A stretch of DNA of 64,000 nucleotides, taken from NCBI RefSeq assembly GCF_001042635.1, contig NZ_AP012331.1, forward strand, positions 1,302,001 to 1,366,000, in the 5' to 3' direction. The notes beneath the pieces are model-generated. The model had not been told where the DNA came from. It saw nothing but the letters and a program-made list of their open reading frames with translations, and made no database searches. Origin of the DNA: Bifidobacterium scardovii JCM 12489 = DSM 13734. Its GTDB lineage: Bacteria > Actinomycetota > Actinomycetes > Actinomycetales > Bifidobacteriaceae. This document shows positions 19,276 through 29,043 of this stretch, piece by piece. Position 1 is the stretch's first letter, and the number at the start of each line of letters is the position of its first letter. Position numbers and translations under genes: made by a program.

Positions 19276-20733
19276 TCAGCGGTGCTCGCGGCAGGTCTGG
19301 CCCAAGCGGCGCGACAGCGTGATCGGGTCGAGCAGCGCGTCGAGCCGATCAGCCGGCAGATCGGTGCGTTCGCCGGCGACCTCGCGCACGCTGCGGTTCG
19401 TTTCCATGGCCTCCTTCGCGATGTCGGCCGCATGCTCGTAGCCGATTTCGCCGTTGAGCGCCGCGGCGATAGACGGCGAGGAATTCGCGTACCGCAGCCC
19501 GGTCGCCGTATGCACCGTGATCCCCTCGACGCAGCGTTCGCGGAACATCGCCATCGCGCGCGTCAGCACGCCGATGCCCTCGAGCAGCGCGTGCGCCATC
19601 ACCGGGTCGAAGGCGTTGAGCTGCAGCTGTCCCTCGGATGCGGCCCATGTCACCGTCGTGTCCATGCCGAACACCATGAAGCAACACTGGTCCACGCATT
19701 CGGGGATCACCGGGTTCACCTTGCCGGGCATGATGCTGCTGCCGGCCTGGCGCGCCGGAACGGTCAGATCGTTGAACCCGGCGTGCGGGCCGGAATTGAG
19801 CAGGCGCAGGTCGTCGGCCGCCTTCTTCAGGTGGATCGCCAGATTCTTGACGGTCTGGGAGACGGCGATGTAGGCGCTCATGTCGGTGACCGAGGCGATC
19901 GGGTCGGAGGCGGCGCGGATCGGCAGCCCGGTGATGCGGGCCAGATGCTCGGTGGCGGCGTTGCGGAACCGCAGATCCGCGCAGATGCCGGTGCCGATGG
20001 CGGTCGCGCCGAGATTGAGCACGGTCAGCTGGGGCACCAGTGCCTCCAGCTCGGCGATATCGGTTTTCAGGAAGCTGGCGAAGGCGTGGAATTCCTGCCC
20101 GAAGGTCATCGGCACGGCGTCCTGCAGCTGGGTGCGTCCGATGGTCACGTCGTTGGCGTGCCGGTCGGCGAGATCGTGGAAGGCGCGGGAGAGCTTCCTC
20201 GTCTCCTCGGCCATCGGGCCGAGCGCGTCGACCAGCGCGATCTTGCACGCGGCCGGATACGTGTCGTTGGTGGACTGCGAGTGGTTCACATGGTCGTTGG
20301 GGTGGATGTAGCCGTAGTCGCCCTTGGCGTGCCCGGCGATCTCCAGCGCGCGGTTGGCGATCACCTCGTTGACGTTCATGTTCAGCGAGGTGCCGGCGCC
20401 GCCCTGCAGCACGTCCACCGGGAACTGGTCGGCCAGCGCGCCGCCCTCGATCTCGAGGCACGCCGCCGCGATCGCCCGCGCCCGCTCGTGGTCGAGCAGA
20501 CCGAGCTCCTCGTTGGCCTCGGCGCAGGCGCGCTTGACCGTGGCGTAGGCGCGGATCATCTGCGGGTGCTGCATGTCGCTGATCCCGCTGACGGTGAAGT
20601 TGCCGATCGCGCGCTGGGTGTGGATGCCCCAGTACGCGTTCGCAGGTACGTCCATCGTGCCGATGCAGTCATGCTCGGTCCGCATGGCCTGCGCGTGAGG
20701 CGCGGCCGGAACCGTGGTCGTATCGTTCGTCAT
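19276..20733 (-). CDS. aspA: Aspartate ammonia-lyase
   Basis: This protein has 485 residues and belongs to the fumarase/aspartase superfamily; it converts aspartate reversibly to fumarate and ammonia. The signature GSSIMPGKVNPVIPE lies near residues 327-341, and the substrate-binding QGGAGTSLNMNVNEV and GRTQLQDAVPMTFGQEF are those of aspartase rather than fumarase. I start at ATG 20733 (MTNDTTT); a frame from 20775 adds 14 residues without support. It converges with tlyA. Together with argH, which also releases fumarate, it links to dicarboxylate metabolism. Confidence 0.92.
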   Translation of the reverse strand: MTNDTTTVPAAPHAQAMRTEHDCIGTMDVPANAYWGIHTQRAIGNFTVSGISDMQHPQMIRAYATVKRACAEANEELGLLDHERARAIAAACLEIEGGALADQFPVDVLQGGAGTSLNMNVNEVIANRALEIAGHAKGDYGYIHPNDHVNHSQSTNDTYPAACKIALVDALGPMAEETRKLSRAFHDLADRHANDVTIGRTQLQDAVPMTFGQEFHAFASFLKTDIAELEALVPQLTVLNLGATAIGTGICADLRFRNAATEHLARITGLPIRAASDPIASVTDMSAYIAVSQTVKNLAIHLKKAADDLRLLNSGPHAGFNDLTVPARQAGSSIMPGKVNPVIPECVDQCCFMVFGMDTTVTWAASEGQLQLNAFDPVMAHALLEGIGVLTRAMAMFRERCVEGITVHTATGLRYANSSPSIAAALNGEIGYEHAADIAKEAMETNRSVREVAGERTDLPADRLDALLDPITLSRRLGQTCREHR

Positions 20734-20943
20734 AATCGTCCATCCTTGTGCATCGCGTCCCCCGGTTCGGTACATCGCCCGGTGCGGCGATCCTTAGCAT
20801 ATCCCGCTCCTTATCATGGCGTGTTTGCGCACGACATGCCATAGTTTTGCTCAACGCGATACTGTGAATCCGGACACATCGGGATGAGATGGCGGGTACT
20901 GCGACACGCGCTACCTACCAACTGGTAATTATCTTGGTGTTCC

Positions 20944-20965
20944 TATAATCTTGTACGAACGTACA
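20944..20965 (+). promoter_or_regulatory. -10 element and palindromic operator before the MFS gene
   Basis: TATAAT (20944-20949) is followed two bases later by TGTACGAACGTACA (20952-20965), a palindrome with 6-bp arms, at about the transcription start. A second symmetric stretch, TACCAACTGGTA (20916-20927), lies upstream near the -35 position. A repressor bound here would block the MFS transporter gene 50 bases downstream. The regulator is not in the immediate vicinity. Confidence 0.5.
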
Positions 20966-21014
20966 TCGCTGTGGCGGTGTGAGCGGACATGCAACAACGC
21001 CGAAAGGAGACGCC

Positions 21015-22226
21015 ATGGTCAACCTGCTGCTCGCCGTGATCTATATCGCCTTCATCAGCCTCGGCCTGCCGGACGCCCTGCTCGGCGCGGCGTGGCCGAC
21101 GATGAGCCAGGATCTGGGGGCGCCCGTCTCGTGGGCCGGCGGCATCTCGATGACGATCAGCGCCGGCACCATCGTCTCGGCGCTGCTGAGCGACCGCATG
21201 ACGCTGCGGTTCGGCGCGGGCCGCGTCACCGCCGTGTCGGTCGGCATGACCGCCGCCGCGCTGTTCGGCTTCTCCCTCGCCCCGAACTACTGGACGCTGC
21301 TGCTCATGGCGGTTCCCTACGGTCTGGGAGCCGGAGGCGTCGACGCGGCGCTCAACAACTATGTGGCCATCCACTACGAGAGCCGGCATATGAGCTGGCT
21401 GCACTGCATGTGGGGCGTCGGCACGCTGATCGGCCCGTACGTCATGGGCTATGCGCTCTCCGGCGGCCAGGGGTGGCCGTGGGGATACCGGTACATCGGC
21501 ATCCTGCAGGTCGCGCTGACCGTCATCCTGGTGTTCAGCCTGCCGCTGTGGAAGTCGCGTGCGCGATCAGGGGCCTCCGGGGCCGCCGCGGCGGACGGGG
21601 CCGGGCCGTCGGATTCCGGCGCCGGGGAGAGCGCCGAGCAGCGCAAGCCGCTCGGGTTGAGGGGCGTGCTCGCCATCAGCGGCGCCAAGGAGATCCTGGT
21701 GATGTTCCTGTGCTACTGCGCGATCGAACAGACGGCCATGCTGTGGGGCAGCAGCTATATGGTGATCGGCCAGGGCATCGACAAGGTGACCGCGGCCCGC
21801 TGGGCGAGCCTGTTCTGCATCGGCATCACGGTCGGGCGGGCGCTGAGCGGGTTCCTGACCATGCGATTCAGCGATCCGGTCATGATCCGCAGGGGGCAGG
21901 CCCTGCTGCTCGTCGGCATCGCCGTCATGCTGGTGCCGCTGCCGCACCATGCCGGCGTACTGGGCGGTCTGGTGATCATCGGGCTCGGCTGCGCGCCGAT
22001 CTATCCGTGCGTCATCCATTCGACCCCCTCGTATTTCGGCGAGGACAAGTCGCAGGCGATCGTCGGCGTGCAGATGGCGTGCGCCTACATCGGATCGATG
22101 CTCATGCCGCCGCTGTTCGGCCTGATCGCGCAGTATGTCTCCATCCGGCTGTTCCCGTTCTACATGCTGTTCTTCCTGGCGCTCATGGTCGCCATGCACG
22201 AGTCCCTGCGCCGCAAGCGGGCGTAA
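21015..22226 (+). CDS. MFS transporter (fucose-permease-like fold)
   Basis: This protein has 403 residues and about twelve membrane segments. It begins with a short N terminus (MVNLLLAVIYIAFISLGLPDALLGAAWPTM) and has the conserved GAGGVDAALNNYVA and MSWLHCMWGVGTLIGPYV seen in the FHS/fucose-permease-like MFS group. A soluble linker of about 40 residues (SRARSGASGAAAADG and on) separates the two halves. The ATG follows GAAAGGAG. The substrate is unknown; carbohydrate or drug export are both possible. Confidence 0.85.
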   Translation: MVNLLLAVIYIAFISLGLPDALLGAAWPTMSQDLGAPVSWAGGISMTISAGTIVSALLSDRMTLRFGAGRVTAVSVGMTAAALFGFSLAPNYWTLLLMAVPYGLGAGGVDAALNNYVAIHYESRHMSWLHCMWGVGTLIGPYVMGYALSGGQGWPWGYRYIGILQVALTVILVFSLPLWKSRARSGASGAAAADGAGPSDSGAGESAEQRKPLGLRGVLAISGAKEILVMFLCYCAIEQTAMLWGSSYMVIGQGIDKVTAARWASLFCIGITVGRALSGFLTMRFSDPVMIRRGQALLLVGIAVMLVPLPHHAGVLGGLVIIGLGCAPIYPCVIHSTPSYFGEDKSQAIVGVQMACAYIGSMLMPPLFGLIAQYVSIRLFPFYMLFFLALMVAMHESLRRKRA

Positions 22227-22337
22227 GGGGCGTACGCCGGGCCCGCCGCCGCGGTGGCGTGAGCGTCGGGCTCGGCGATTCAACGCTCCGGTGCGACCTG
22301 TGCGTCTCGGTGTGGTTTTCGTGATCCGGCGTGGCTG

Positions 22338-23807
22338 TCATGGCAGCGGGTCCATCGGCGCGCCGAAACCGTGCATGGCGTTGAACCCGGCGATGGCCGG
22401 GGCGGCGCAGTAGCCGAGCGCCACGTACCATACGACGAACAGCGCGAAGCACACGGCGGCCAGCGGCAGCCGATCCGTCGCCATGCGGATCAGGCACAGC
22501 GCCAGCACCACGGCCAGCAGACCGATGAAGGTCATCGACGCGAACCGCAGCCAGGTCAGGCCGTACGCGCCGATGTACAGGGCGAGCCGTCTCGCCGCCG
22601 AGGCGAGCATCACGCCGGTCGCGGCGATCAGCCCCGCAAGCGAGACCGTGACCGCCCGCGTGCGCGCGGCGTGCGACAGCACCGCGCCGAAAACGGCGAT
22701 GTTGATGGAGGCGACTGCAAGCAGCTGGAAGAAGCCGCCGCGCGCGTACTCGGCGTAGGTCAGGCCGTCGGGCAGACCGGCGCCGGCGAACAGGAACGTG
22801 AACTGCACCGAGCAGAACCCGGCGTACACCGCCAGCACCATGCCCAGCACGATCGCGGTGACGGTCGGGTCGAGCGCGATCCGCGGATGCGCCGCATACG
22901 CCGAGGCCGCGTCGCCGTCGGTGTCGTCAAGTCCGGCGAGCAGCGAGAACAGCAACGGGAACGGGATGAGCACCAGCGCGCCGTGCGCCAGCAGCTCGGT
23001 GGCGTCGATGTCGCCGATGAGATGCAGCAGGCCGTACCGGAACACCATGTCGGCGCTCGCCAGCAGCGGGACAAGCACCGCCAGTACGGGAACAGAAATG
23101 GCCAGCGCGATGCCGATCTTGCGCGCCAGCGGGCGCTGCCCGCCGCTGGCGGCGCTATGGGCCAGCGCCGCGACGGCGCGGCCGAACCCGCCCAAACCGG
23201 TCAGCGGCTGGATGATCCAACCGGACAGCCATCGCAACGCGATGCCCCAGGGCCGGCGCACGTTGAACAGGCCGTTCGCCAGTTGCGCGTGCAGCATGAG
23301 CAGCGAGGGCGCGGCGACGAAGACGGTCAGCAGCGCGTATGCGGCATCGGAGCCGGAAGGGCCGCCGTGCAGGGCCAGCCATGCGGCCAGTGCCATGATC
23401 GCCGCGTCGACGAACCAGATCGCCGGCCGCGATCCTGCCGTGCGCCAGTGCAGTGCGGTGACGATGGCCGCGCATGATATCCAGAACGCGCCGAGCGTCA
23501 GATTCCAGTGCGCCAGATACGGGTCCGCGGCGACGAGACGGTCGAACAGCAGCGATATGGCCAATGCGGCGGCGAGCAGGCGGAGGGTTCTCGGGCGGAG
23601 CGGTGCGGCGGCGTCTGCCGCCGCATCCGTCCGTGACGCCGGCTCCGGTGGGGGTTGGATCGTGGTTTGCGGCGCGGCGGCAGTGGGGGAATGCGCGGCG
23701 GCAGTGATGGCGGTGGCGGTGCCTTCGCCGGCGGCGGCAGCGACTTTGTCTGCGACGCCGTTGGTCGGGTCGGTGTGCGGTGTGCGGTGCTTGTGCTGGT
23801 CGTGCAT
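22338..23807 (-). CDS. DUF4173/DUF4153-like polytopic membrane protein
   Basis: This protein has 489 residues. The first 70 or so are soluble and low in complexity (TAAAHSPTAAAPQTT). About a dozen hydrophobic segments follow, with the family-type stretch ASAARRLALYIGAYGLTWLRF near residue 420. I start at ATG 23807 because AGGAGGAACC lies just upstream; longer frames lack this. Members often sit next to PadR-like or other small regulators, and here palindromic operator-like sites lie in its promoter region. The function is unknown. Confidence 0.78.
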   Translation of the reverse strand: MHDQHKHRTPHTDPTNGVADKVAAAAGEGTATAITAAAHSPTAAAPQTTIQPPPEPASRTDAAADAAAPLRPRTLRLLAAALAISLLFDRLVAADPYLAHWNLTLGAFWISCAAIVTALHWRTAGSRPAIWFVDAAIMALAAWLALHGGPSGSDAAYALLTVFVAAPSLLMLHAQLANGLFNVRRPWGIALRWLSGWIIQPLTGLGGFGRAVAALAHSAASGGQRPLARKIGIALAISVPVLAVLVPLLASADMVFRYGLLHLIGDIDATELLAHGALVLIPFPLLFSLLAGLDDTDGDAASAYAAHPRIALDPTVTAIVLGMVLAVYAGFCSVQFTFLFAGAGLPDGLTYAEYARGGFFQLLAVASINIAVFGAVLSHAARTRAVTVSLAGLIAATGVMLASAARRLALYIGAYGLTWLRFASMTFIGLLAVVLALCLIRMATDRLPLAAVCFALFVVWYVALGYCAAPAIAGFNAMHGFGAPMDPLP

Positions 23808-23847
23808 GGTTCCTCCTGATTCGGAAGTCATTGCCGCAAGCATAAGC

Positions 23848-23917
23848 TATCGAAATTCGATATATAACTATCGAATTTCATTTCTTCACCGAATAATCAT
23901 ATCGAAAAACGATATAT
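23848..23917. promoter_or_regulatory. Cluster of TATCGA...TCGATA operator-like sites in a divergent promoter region
   Basis: Three related sites occur in an AT-rich island: TATCGAAATTCGATA (23848-23862), the half-site TATCGAATTTC (from 23869), and ATATCGAAAAACGATATAT (23899-23917). They lie 41 to 110 bases upstream of the membrane protein gene on the minus strand and 80 to 150 bases before lhr on the plus strand. Repeated symmetric sites with one core suggest cooperative binding by a dimeric repressor, for example of the PadR or TetR type. No matching regulator gene is in the window. Confidence 0.55.
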
Positions 23918-23997
23918 CCTGTCGTGTGGCGGGCAGGTGACCGGCGCGGCGCGTGCCGGTGTGTCGCGCGTCGGTGGATTGCGGCATAATCGAACAT

Positions 23998-26900
23998 ATG
24001 TACGAATGTTTGGATATGTTTTCGGAGCCCACCGAGGCGTGGTTCAAGCATGCGTTCGGATCGCCGACCGAAGCGCAGCGCGAGGCGTGGCCCGCGATCC
24101 GGTCGGGCGAGGATGTGCTGGTGATCGCCCCGACCGGCTCGGGCAAGACGCTGTCCGCGTTCCTGTCGGCGATCGACCGTCTGATGGGCCGCCTGGCGCC
24201 GGTCCCGGCGAAGCCGCGCTCGGGCGGGCGCGCCAAGCGTTCCGGCGCCCGCGGCGTGACGGTGCTCTATGTGTCGCCGCTGAAGGCGCTCGCCGTGGAC
24301 GTGGCGAAAAACCTGCAGGCGCCTTTGAGCGGCATCGCCGCCGAATGCGAGGCGAGGGGGCTGCGTTCGCCCGACATCCGCGTGGCGGCGCGCAGCGGCG
24401 ACACGACGCCGCAGGAGCGCCGCGCGATCGTCTCCCATCCGCCCGATATCCTCGTCACCACGCCCGAATCGCTGTACCTTATCCTCACGTCGAAGGCGCG
24501 GCGCATCCTCGCCACCGTCGACACCGTGATCGTGGATGAGGTGCATGCGGTCGCGGGCACCAAACGCGGCGCGCATCTGGCGTTGAGCCTGGAACGGCTC
24601 GACCGACTGACCGCGCGCCCGGCGCAGCGCATCGGGCTGTCGGCCACGGTGAACCCGCCCCGGGAGGTCGCGCGCTTTCTCGGCGGCGTGCGTCCGGTGC
24701 GCATCGTGAACCCCGGGTCGAGGCCGGCCATGGATCTGCGCGTGGTCGAACCGCTGGCGAATATGCGCGACCTGCAATCCGCCAACGTGAAGCACCGGGC
24801 CGGCGGCGTGGATTCCGGCAAGCCGTCGGCTCCGCGCATCACCGGCGTCACCCCGGCCATGCAGCGCCTTGCGGAGCGCAGGGGAGTGGTCGGCTCCGCG
24901 GAAGGCTCCAGGGCGGCGGCCTCGCCCGGCGCACGCGGGGCGGAAGGGCTGCCGTCCGATTCCTCGGCCATCGTCGGGGCCGCTGGCGACCGGGCCTCCG
25001 GTTCGATCTGGCCGGTGGTGGAGCGCAGCGTGCTCGACGAGGTTCTGTCGCACCGCACCACGCTGGTGTTCGTCAATTCGCGCGGCTTGGCGGAAAAACT
25101 CACGGCCCGGCTCAACGACTTGTACGCGCAGGTGCGGCACAGGGGCGGCGGGGCACCGGCGAAACCGGATGGCGAAGGGTACGCCGGCGCCCTCCATTAC
25201 GATCCCGTCGTCGGTTCGTCCACCGCGCTGGTCGGTACGCATGATCCGGCGGACGTCATCGCGATGGCGCATCACGGGTCGGTGTCCAAGGATCGCCGCA
25301 AGCATATCGAGGAGCAGCTCAAACGCGGCCAATTGCGCTGCGTGGTCGCCACGAGCAGCCTGGAACTGGGCATCGATATGGGGTCGGTCGATCTGGTTAT
25401 CCAGATCGCGCCGCCGCTGTCCGTGGCCTCCGGCCTGCAGCGCGTCGGCCGCGCCGACCACCGGGTCGGCGGCGTGTCCCACGCCCTGTTCTATCCGCTG
25501 ACCCGGGAGCAGCTCATCGGGGTGGCGGCGGCCATCGAGGGCATGTCGGCCGGGGAACTCGAGCCATTGTCGGTGCCCGGCAACCCGTTGGACATCCTCG
25601 CGCAGCAGACCGTGGCGGCCGCGGCGATGGACGATCTCAAACCGGACGAATGGTATGCCACGGTACGCCGGTCGGCCCCATTCGCCGATCTCGACCGAAG
25701 CGTGTTCGACTCGGTCATGGCCATGATGACCGGTGGCTACAACAGCGAGGAGTTCTCGGCGTTCCGGCCTCCGCTGGTCTGGAACCACGACGGCGACATC
25801 ATCTCCGCACGGCCCGGCGCGCAGCGTCTGGCCGTGACCAGCGGCGGCACGATCCCCGATCGCGGGCTGTACACGGTGGTGCTTCCGGAGTCCGACGCGG
25901 GCCCTGGCCCCAAGCGGGTCGGCGAGCTCGACGAGGAAATGGTCTACGAATCGCGCGTCGGCGATGTGATCACATTGGGCACCTCCTCCTGGCAGATCCA
26001 GGAGATCACGCGCGACCGCGTCGTCGTCACGCCGGCTCCCGGGCGTACCGCGCGGCTGCCATTCTGGCACGGCGAGGGCAACGGGCGCGACTACGGGTTC
26101 GGGCTGGCGCGGGGGCGGCTGCTGCGGGAGCTTGCCGGTGGCCTGGCGTCGGAGGAGGGTCCGGGCGGGCGGTTCTTTGACGCGGGCGCCGGGCGATGGT
26201 CATTCGATGAGGAGGCCGAGCGCCGGCTGCGCGCCGACGGGCTGGACGACAACGCCCTGTCGAATCTCGCCGCGCTGCTCGGCGAGCAGCGCGGAGCCAC
26301 CGGCGTGGTGCCCGGCGACCGTGACCTGGTCATCGAACGCTGCCCGGACGAGGAGGGCGATTGGCGCATCATGCTGCACTCGCCGTTCGGCCGCCGCGTC
26401 CACGAGCCATGGGCCATGGCCATCACCGCGCGCATCAAACAGCGCTACGGGTTCGACGGGCAGGCATATGCGGCCGACGACGGCATCGTCCTGCGCGTCC
26501 CCGACGGAGAGGGCCATATCGACGCGCGCGGCCTGTTCCTGTTCGATCCGGACGACCTGCAGCGCGCCATCGAAACGCAGGTCGGGGAGTCGGTGCTGTT
26601 CGCCGCGCGGTTCCGGGAATGCGCGGCGCGTTCCCTGTTCCTGCCCAGAACCGATCCCGGCAAGCGCGTGCCGTTATGGCAGCAACGGCTGCGGGCAGCG
26701 CAGCTGCTCAACGCCGCCCGCACCAGGCACAACTTCCCGCTGCTGCTGGAAACCGCCCGCGAATGCCTCAGCGACGTATACGACCTGCCGGCGCTGCGCG
26801 AGATCATGACCGGTCTCAACGCCGGGACCATACGGCTCAGCGACGTCCAGACGCAGGTGCCGTCGCCGTTCGCCGAAAGCCTGCTGTTCGGCTTCGTCGG

Positions 26901-28941
26901 CACGGTCATGTACCAGTACGATGTGCCGCAGGCCGAGCGCAGCACCCAGATCCTGTCGATGGATCCGGAGGTGCTGGAAAAGCTCATCGGCGCCACCGAC
27001 CTGTCGGCGGTGCTCGATCCCGAGGCCATCGCCGAGGTCGAGAGCCAGCTGGCTTCGCGCACGTTCTGGAACGAGCTGGACGAGCACGACGTCATCGGCC
27101 GCGTCACCCGATACGCGAAAACCCATGGCCCGTTCGTCGCGGACCGGATGATCGCCGATCTCGGCCTGGACGCGACGCAGGCCGTGCACGCTTTGGATGA
27201 GCTCAAGCAGCGGGGCGAGCTGCTGTATGGCGCATTCCTCGCTTCCGGCGGCGATGCCGATTCCGGCAAGACGGTGGCATCGTCGGCTCCCACGGCGGCG
27301 GCTTCTTCGGCCGTGGAACCGGTCGGCGGCGGTGCCGGGCAACGCCAATGGCTGCACAAGGAGGTGTTCCGCCGCATCCGCTCGCGCTCGCTGGCCAAGG
27401 CGCGCAAGGCCGTCAAACCCGTGGACCCGGACGTCTACCAGGCCTTCGTGCTGGACCGGCAGGGCGTCGGCCCGGTCGGCGGGGAGCGCTATGAGGGGCC
27501 TGACGGCCTGATGCGCGTCATCGAGCAGCTGGAGGGTATTGCGCTGCCCATACGGACGTGGGACTGCTCGGTGTTCCCGTCCCGCGTGCGCGACTACAAT
27601 CCGGCGATGCTCGACGGATTGCTGGCGGACGGCGAAGTGGTGTGGGTCGGCTCCGCCACCGGCGACGGCAAGGCGGGAGAGTCGGGGCAGATCGCCTTTC
27701 ATCCGGCCGATTCCCTGCTGGTGGGCGCGGATCCCGCCCAGCCGCGGTCTGGGTCGGCTGGGCCGCACGGCGTGACGGGCGGCAACGGCGCTTCCAAGGC
27801 GGTGGCGGCGGCTTCCGGAGAAGCTGAGGCGTCTTCCGCGGATGGCGCCATGACCATTCCCGAGGCCATAAGCGCCGTATTGAGGCCCGGCGGCGCCTAC
27901 CACGCGTCGCAGCTGGCCGCGAAGACGCGCGAGCTGTGGCAGTCGGCGGCGGTGTCGGTCGATCCGCAGACCGGCGAGATCACGGTTCCGGCGTGGTCGG
28001 ACGGTCAATTCGAAGAGGCGCTGTGGTCGCTGGTCTGGCAGGGGCTGGTCACCAACAGCTCCCTTGCGCCGCTGCGCGCCTTGGCCGCGAATGCCGGCGG
28101 CCGCACGGTCCGGGCGCCGGCCCGCGCGTCGCGCCGGCGCGTGCGCGTGAAACCCGCCGTGCCGGCCACCATGGGCGGATTATGGTCCTCGGTCGGCGCC
28201 GTGGCCGGTGCCGCAGAGGGCGGCGCGGACGACGCCGGTGACGGTTTCGGCGCGACGGCCGGCTCCGGGTCCGCGGGCGGTGTCGGAGCGGGTGTCGGGG
28301 GCGGCGAGGCGCCGTCCTTCGCGCGGGACCATGCCGTGGAAGGGTATGCGCTCGCCCAGGTGGACAGTCTGCTCGACCGCTACGGGGTCATCGCCCAGCC
28401 GCTGGTGGACAAGGAGCGCATTCCCGGCGGGTTTTCGGGACTGTATCCCGTGCTTCGGCGCATGGAGGAGTCCGGCGTGCTGGTCCGGGGCATGTTCGTG
28501 CGCGGGTTCGGCGCCGCGCAGTTCGCCGGCAGGGACACCGTCGACGCGCTGCGCGACGGCGAACGGTGGCACAACCGGTCGAACGTGGCGCTCGACGCCA
28601 CGGATCCGGCGTCGCTGGTCGGCGCGTCGGTGCCGTGGCCGCGCGGCGAGAGGCGCCCGGCACGCCGGGCGGGAACCATGGTCGTGCTTGCGCAGGGCAG
28701 GCCGGTGCTCTATGCGGCGCCCAAAACCCATCATCTCATCGCCTTCGACCGCAGCGAAGGCGTCCTGCGCCCGGCCTGCGCCGAACTGGCCTTCGCGCTG
28801 CTGCGCAGGTCCGATCCGGGCGGGGGAGCCACCTTCGCCGACCTCAACGGGGAGCCCCTGACGATGCGCACCGACACGACGCGCATGCTGCATGTGGCCG
28901 GATTCACCCCGTGCCCGCAGGGCATGAAACTGTACCGGTGA
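23998..28941 (+). CDS. lhr: Lhr-type superfamily 2 DNA helicase
   Basis: This very large protein of 1,647 residues is an ATP-dependent 3'-5' helicase acting in DNA repair. Walker A TGSGKT is at residues 46-51, the DEVH box at about 179-182, SATVNPP follows as motif III, and the second RecA domain has FVNSRGLAEKL, SSLELGIDMG and QRVGRADHR. The Lhr winged-helix and beta-barrel core and the long C-terminal region follow (the family is usually about 1,500 residues). Extra length comes from three low-complexity Ala/Gly/Ser insertions at about 277-340, 1245-1290 and 1400-1440. I start at ATG 23998; ATG 24016 is also possible. Confidence 0.93.
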   Translation: MYECLDMFSEPTEAWFKHAFGSPTEAQREAWPAIRSGEDVLVIAPTGSGKTLSAFLSAIDRLMGRLAPVPAKPRSGGRAKRSGARGVTVLYVSPLKALAVDVAKNLQAPLSGIAAECEARGLRSPDIRVAARSGDTTPQERRAIVSHPPDILVTTPESLYLILTSKARRILATVDTVIVDEVHAVAGTKRGAHLALSLERLDRLTARPAQRIGLSATVNPPREVARFLGGVRPVRIVNPGSRPAMDLRVVEPLANMRDLQSANVKHRAGGVDSGKPSAPRITGVTPAMQRLAERRGVVGSAEGSRAAASPGARGAEGLPSDSSAIVGAAGDRASGSIWPVVERSVLDEVLSHRTTLVFVNSRGLAEKLTARLNDLYAQVRHRGGGAPAKPDGEGYAGALHYDPVVGSSTALVGTHDPADVIAMAHHGSVSKDRRKHIEEQLKRGQLRCVVATSSLELGIDMGSVDLVIQIAPPLSVASGLQRVGRADHRVGGVSHALFYPLTREQLIGVAAAIEGMSAGELEPLSVPGNPLDILAQQTVAAAAMDDLKPDEWYATVRRSAPFADLDRSVFDSVMAMMTGGYNSEEFSAFRPPLVWNHDGDIISARPGAQRLAVTSGGTIPDRGLYTVVLPESDAGPGPKRVGELDEEMVYESRVGDVITLGTSSWQIQEITRDRVVVTPAPGRTARLPFWHGEGNGRDYGFGLARGRLLRELAGGLASEEGPGGRFFDAGAGRWSFDEEAERRLRADGLDDNALSNLAALLGEQRGATGVVPGDRDLVIERCPDEEGDWRIMLHSPFGRRVHEPWAMAITARIKQRYGFDGQAYAADDGIVLRVPDGEGHIDARGLFLFDPDDLQRAIETQVGESVLFAARFRECAARSLFLPRTDPGKRVPLWQQRLRAAQLLNAARTRHNFPLLLETARECLSDVYDLPALREIMTGLNAGTIRLSDVQTQVPSPFAESLLFGFVGTVMYQYDVPQAERSTQILSMDPEVLEKLIGATDLSAVLDPEAIAEVESQLASRTFWNELDEHDVIGRVTRYAKTHGPFVADRMIADLGLDATQAVHALDELKQRGELLYGAFLASGGDADSGKTVASSAPTAAASSAVEPVGGGAGQRQWLHKEVFRRIRSRSLAKARKAVKPVDPDVYQAFVLDRQGVGPVGGERYEGPDGLMRVIEQLEGIALPIRTWDCSVFPSRVRDYNPAMLDGLLADGEVVWVGSATGDGKAGESGQIAFHPADSLLVGADPAQPRSGSAGPHGVTGGNGASKAVAAASGEAEASSADGAMTIPEAISAVLRPGGAYHASQLAAKTRELWQSAAVSVDPQTGEITVPAWSDGQFEEALWSLVWQGLVTNSSLAPLRALAANAGGRTVRAPARASRRRVRVKPAVPATMGGLWSSVGAVAGAAEGGADDAGDGFGATAGSGSAGGVGAGVGGGEAPSFARDHAVEGYALAQVDSLLDRYGVIAQPLVDKERIPGGFSGLYPVLRRMEESGVLVRGMFVRGFGAAQFAGRDTVDALRDGERWHNRSNVALDATDPASLVGASVPWPRGERRPARRAGTMVVLAQGRPVLYAAPKTHHLIAFDRSEGVLRPACAELAFALLRRSDPGGGATFADLNGEPLTMRTDTTRMLHVAGFTPCPQGMKLYR

Positions 28942-29043
28942 CGGCGATGCGGGCACCGGCGGGGAACACGCGTCCGGCCAACGGTCGGTGTGAACGGTTA
29001 CTATGAAGGACAGTCACTTCAGCGAATCGAACGTTTGGAGATC

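Noticed and set aside
22371..23940. Plus-strand frames opposite the DUF4173-like gene
   Set aside because: The minus-strand product has clear membrane helices and a ribosome-binding site; the plus-strand text is Gln/Arg-rich filler.
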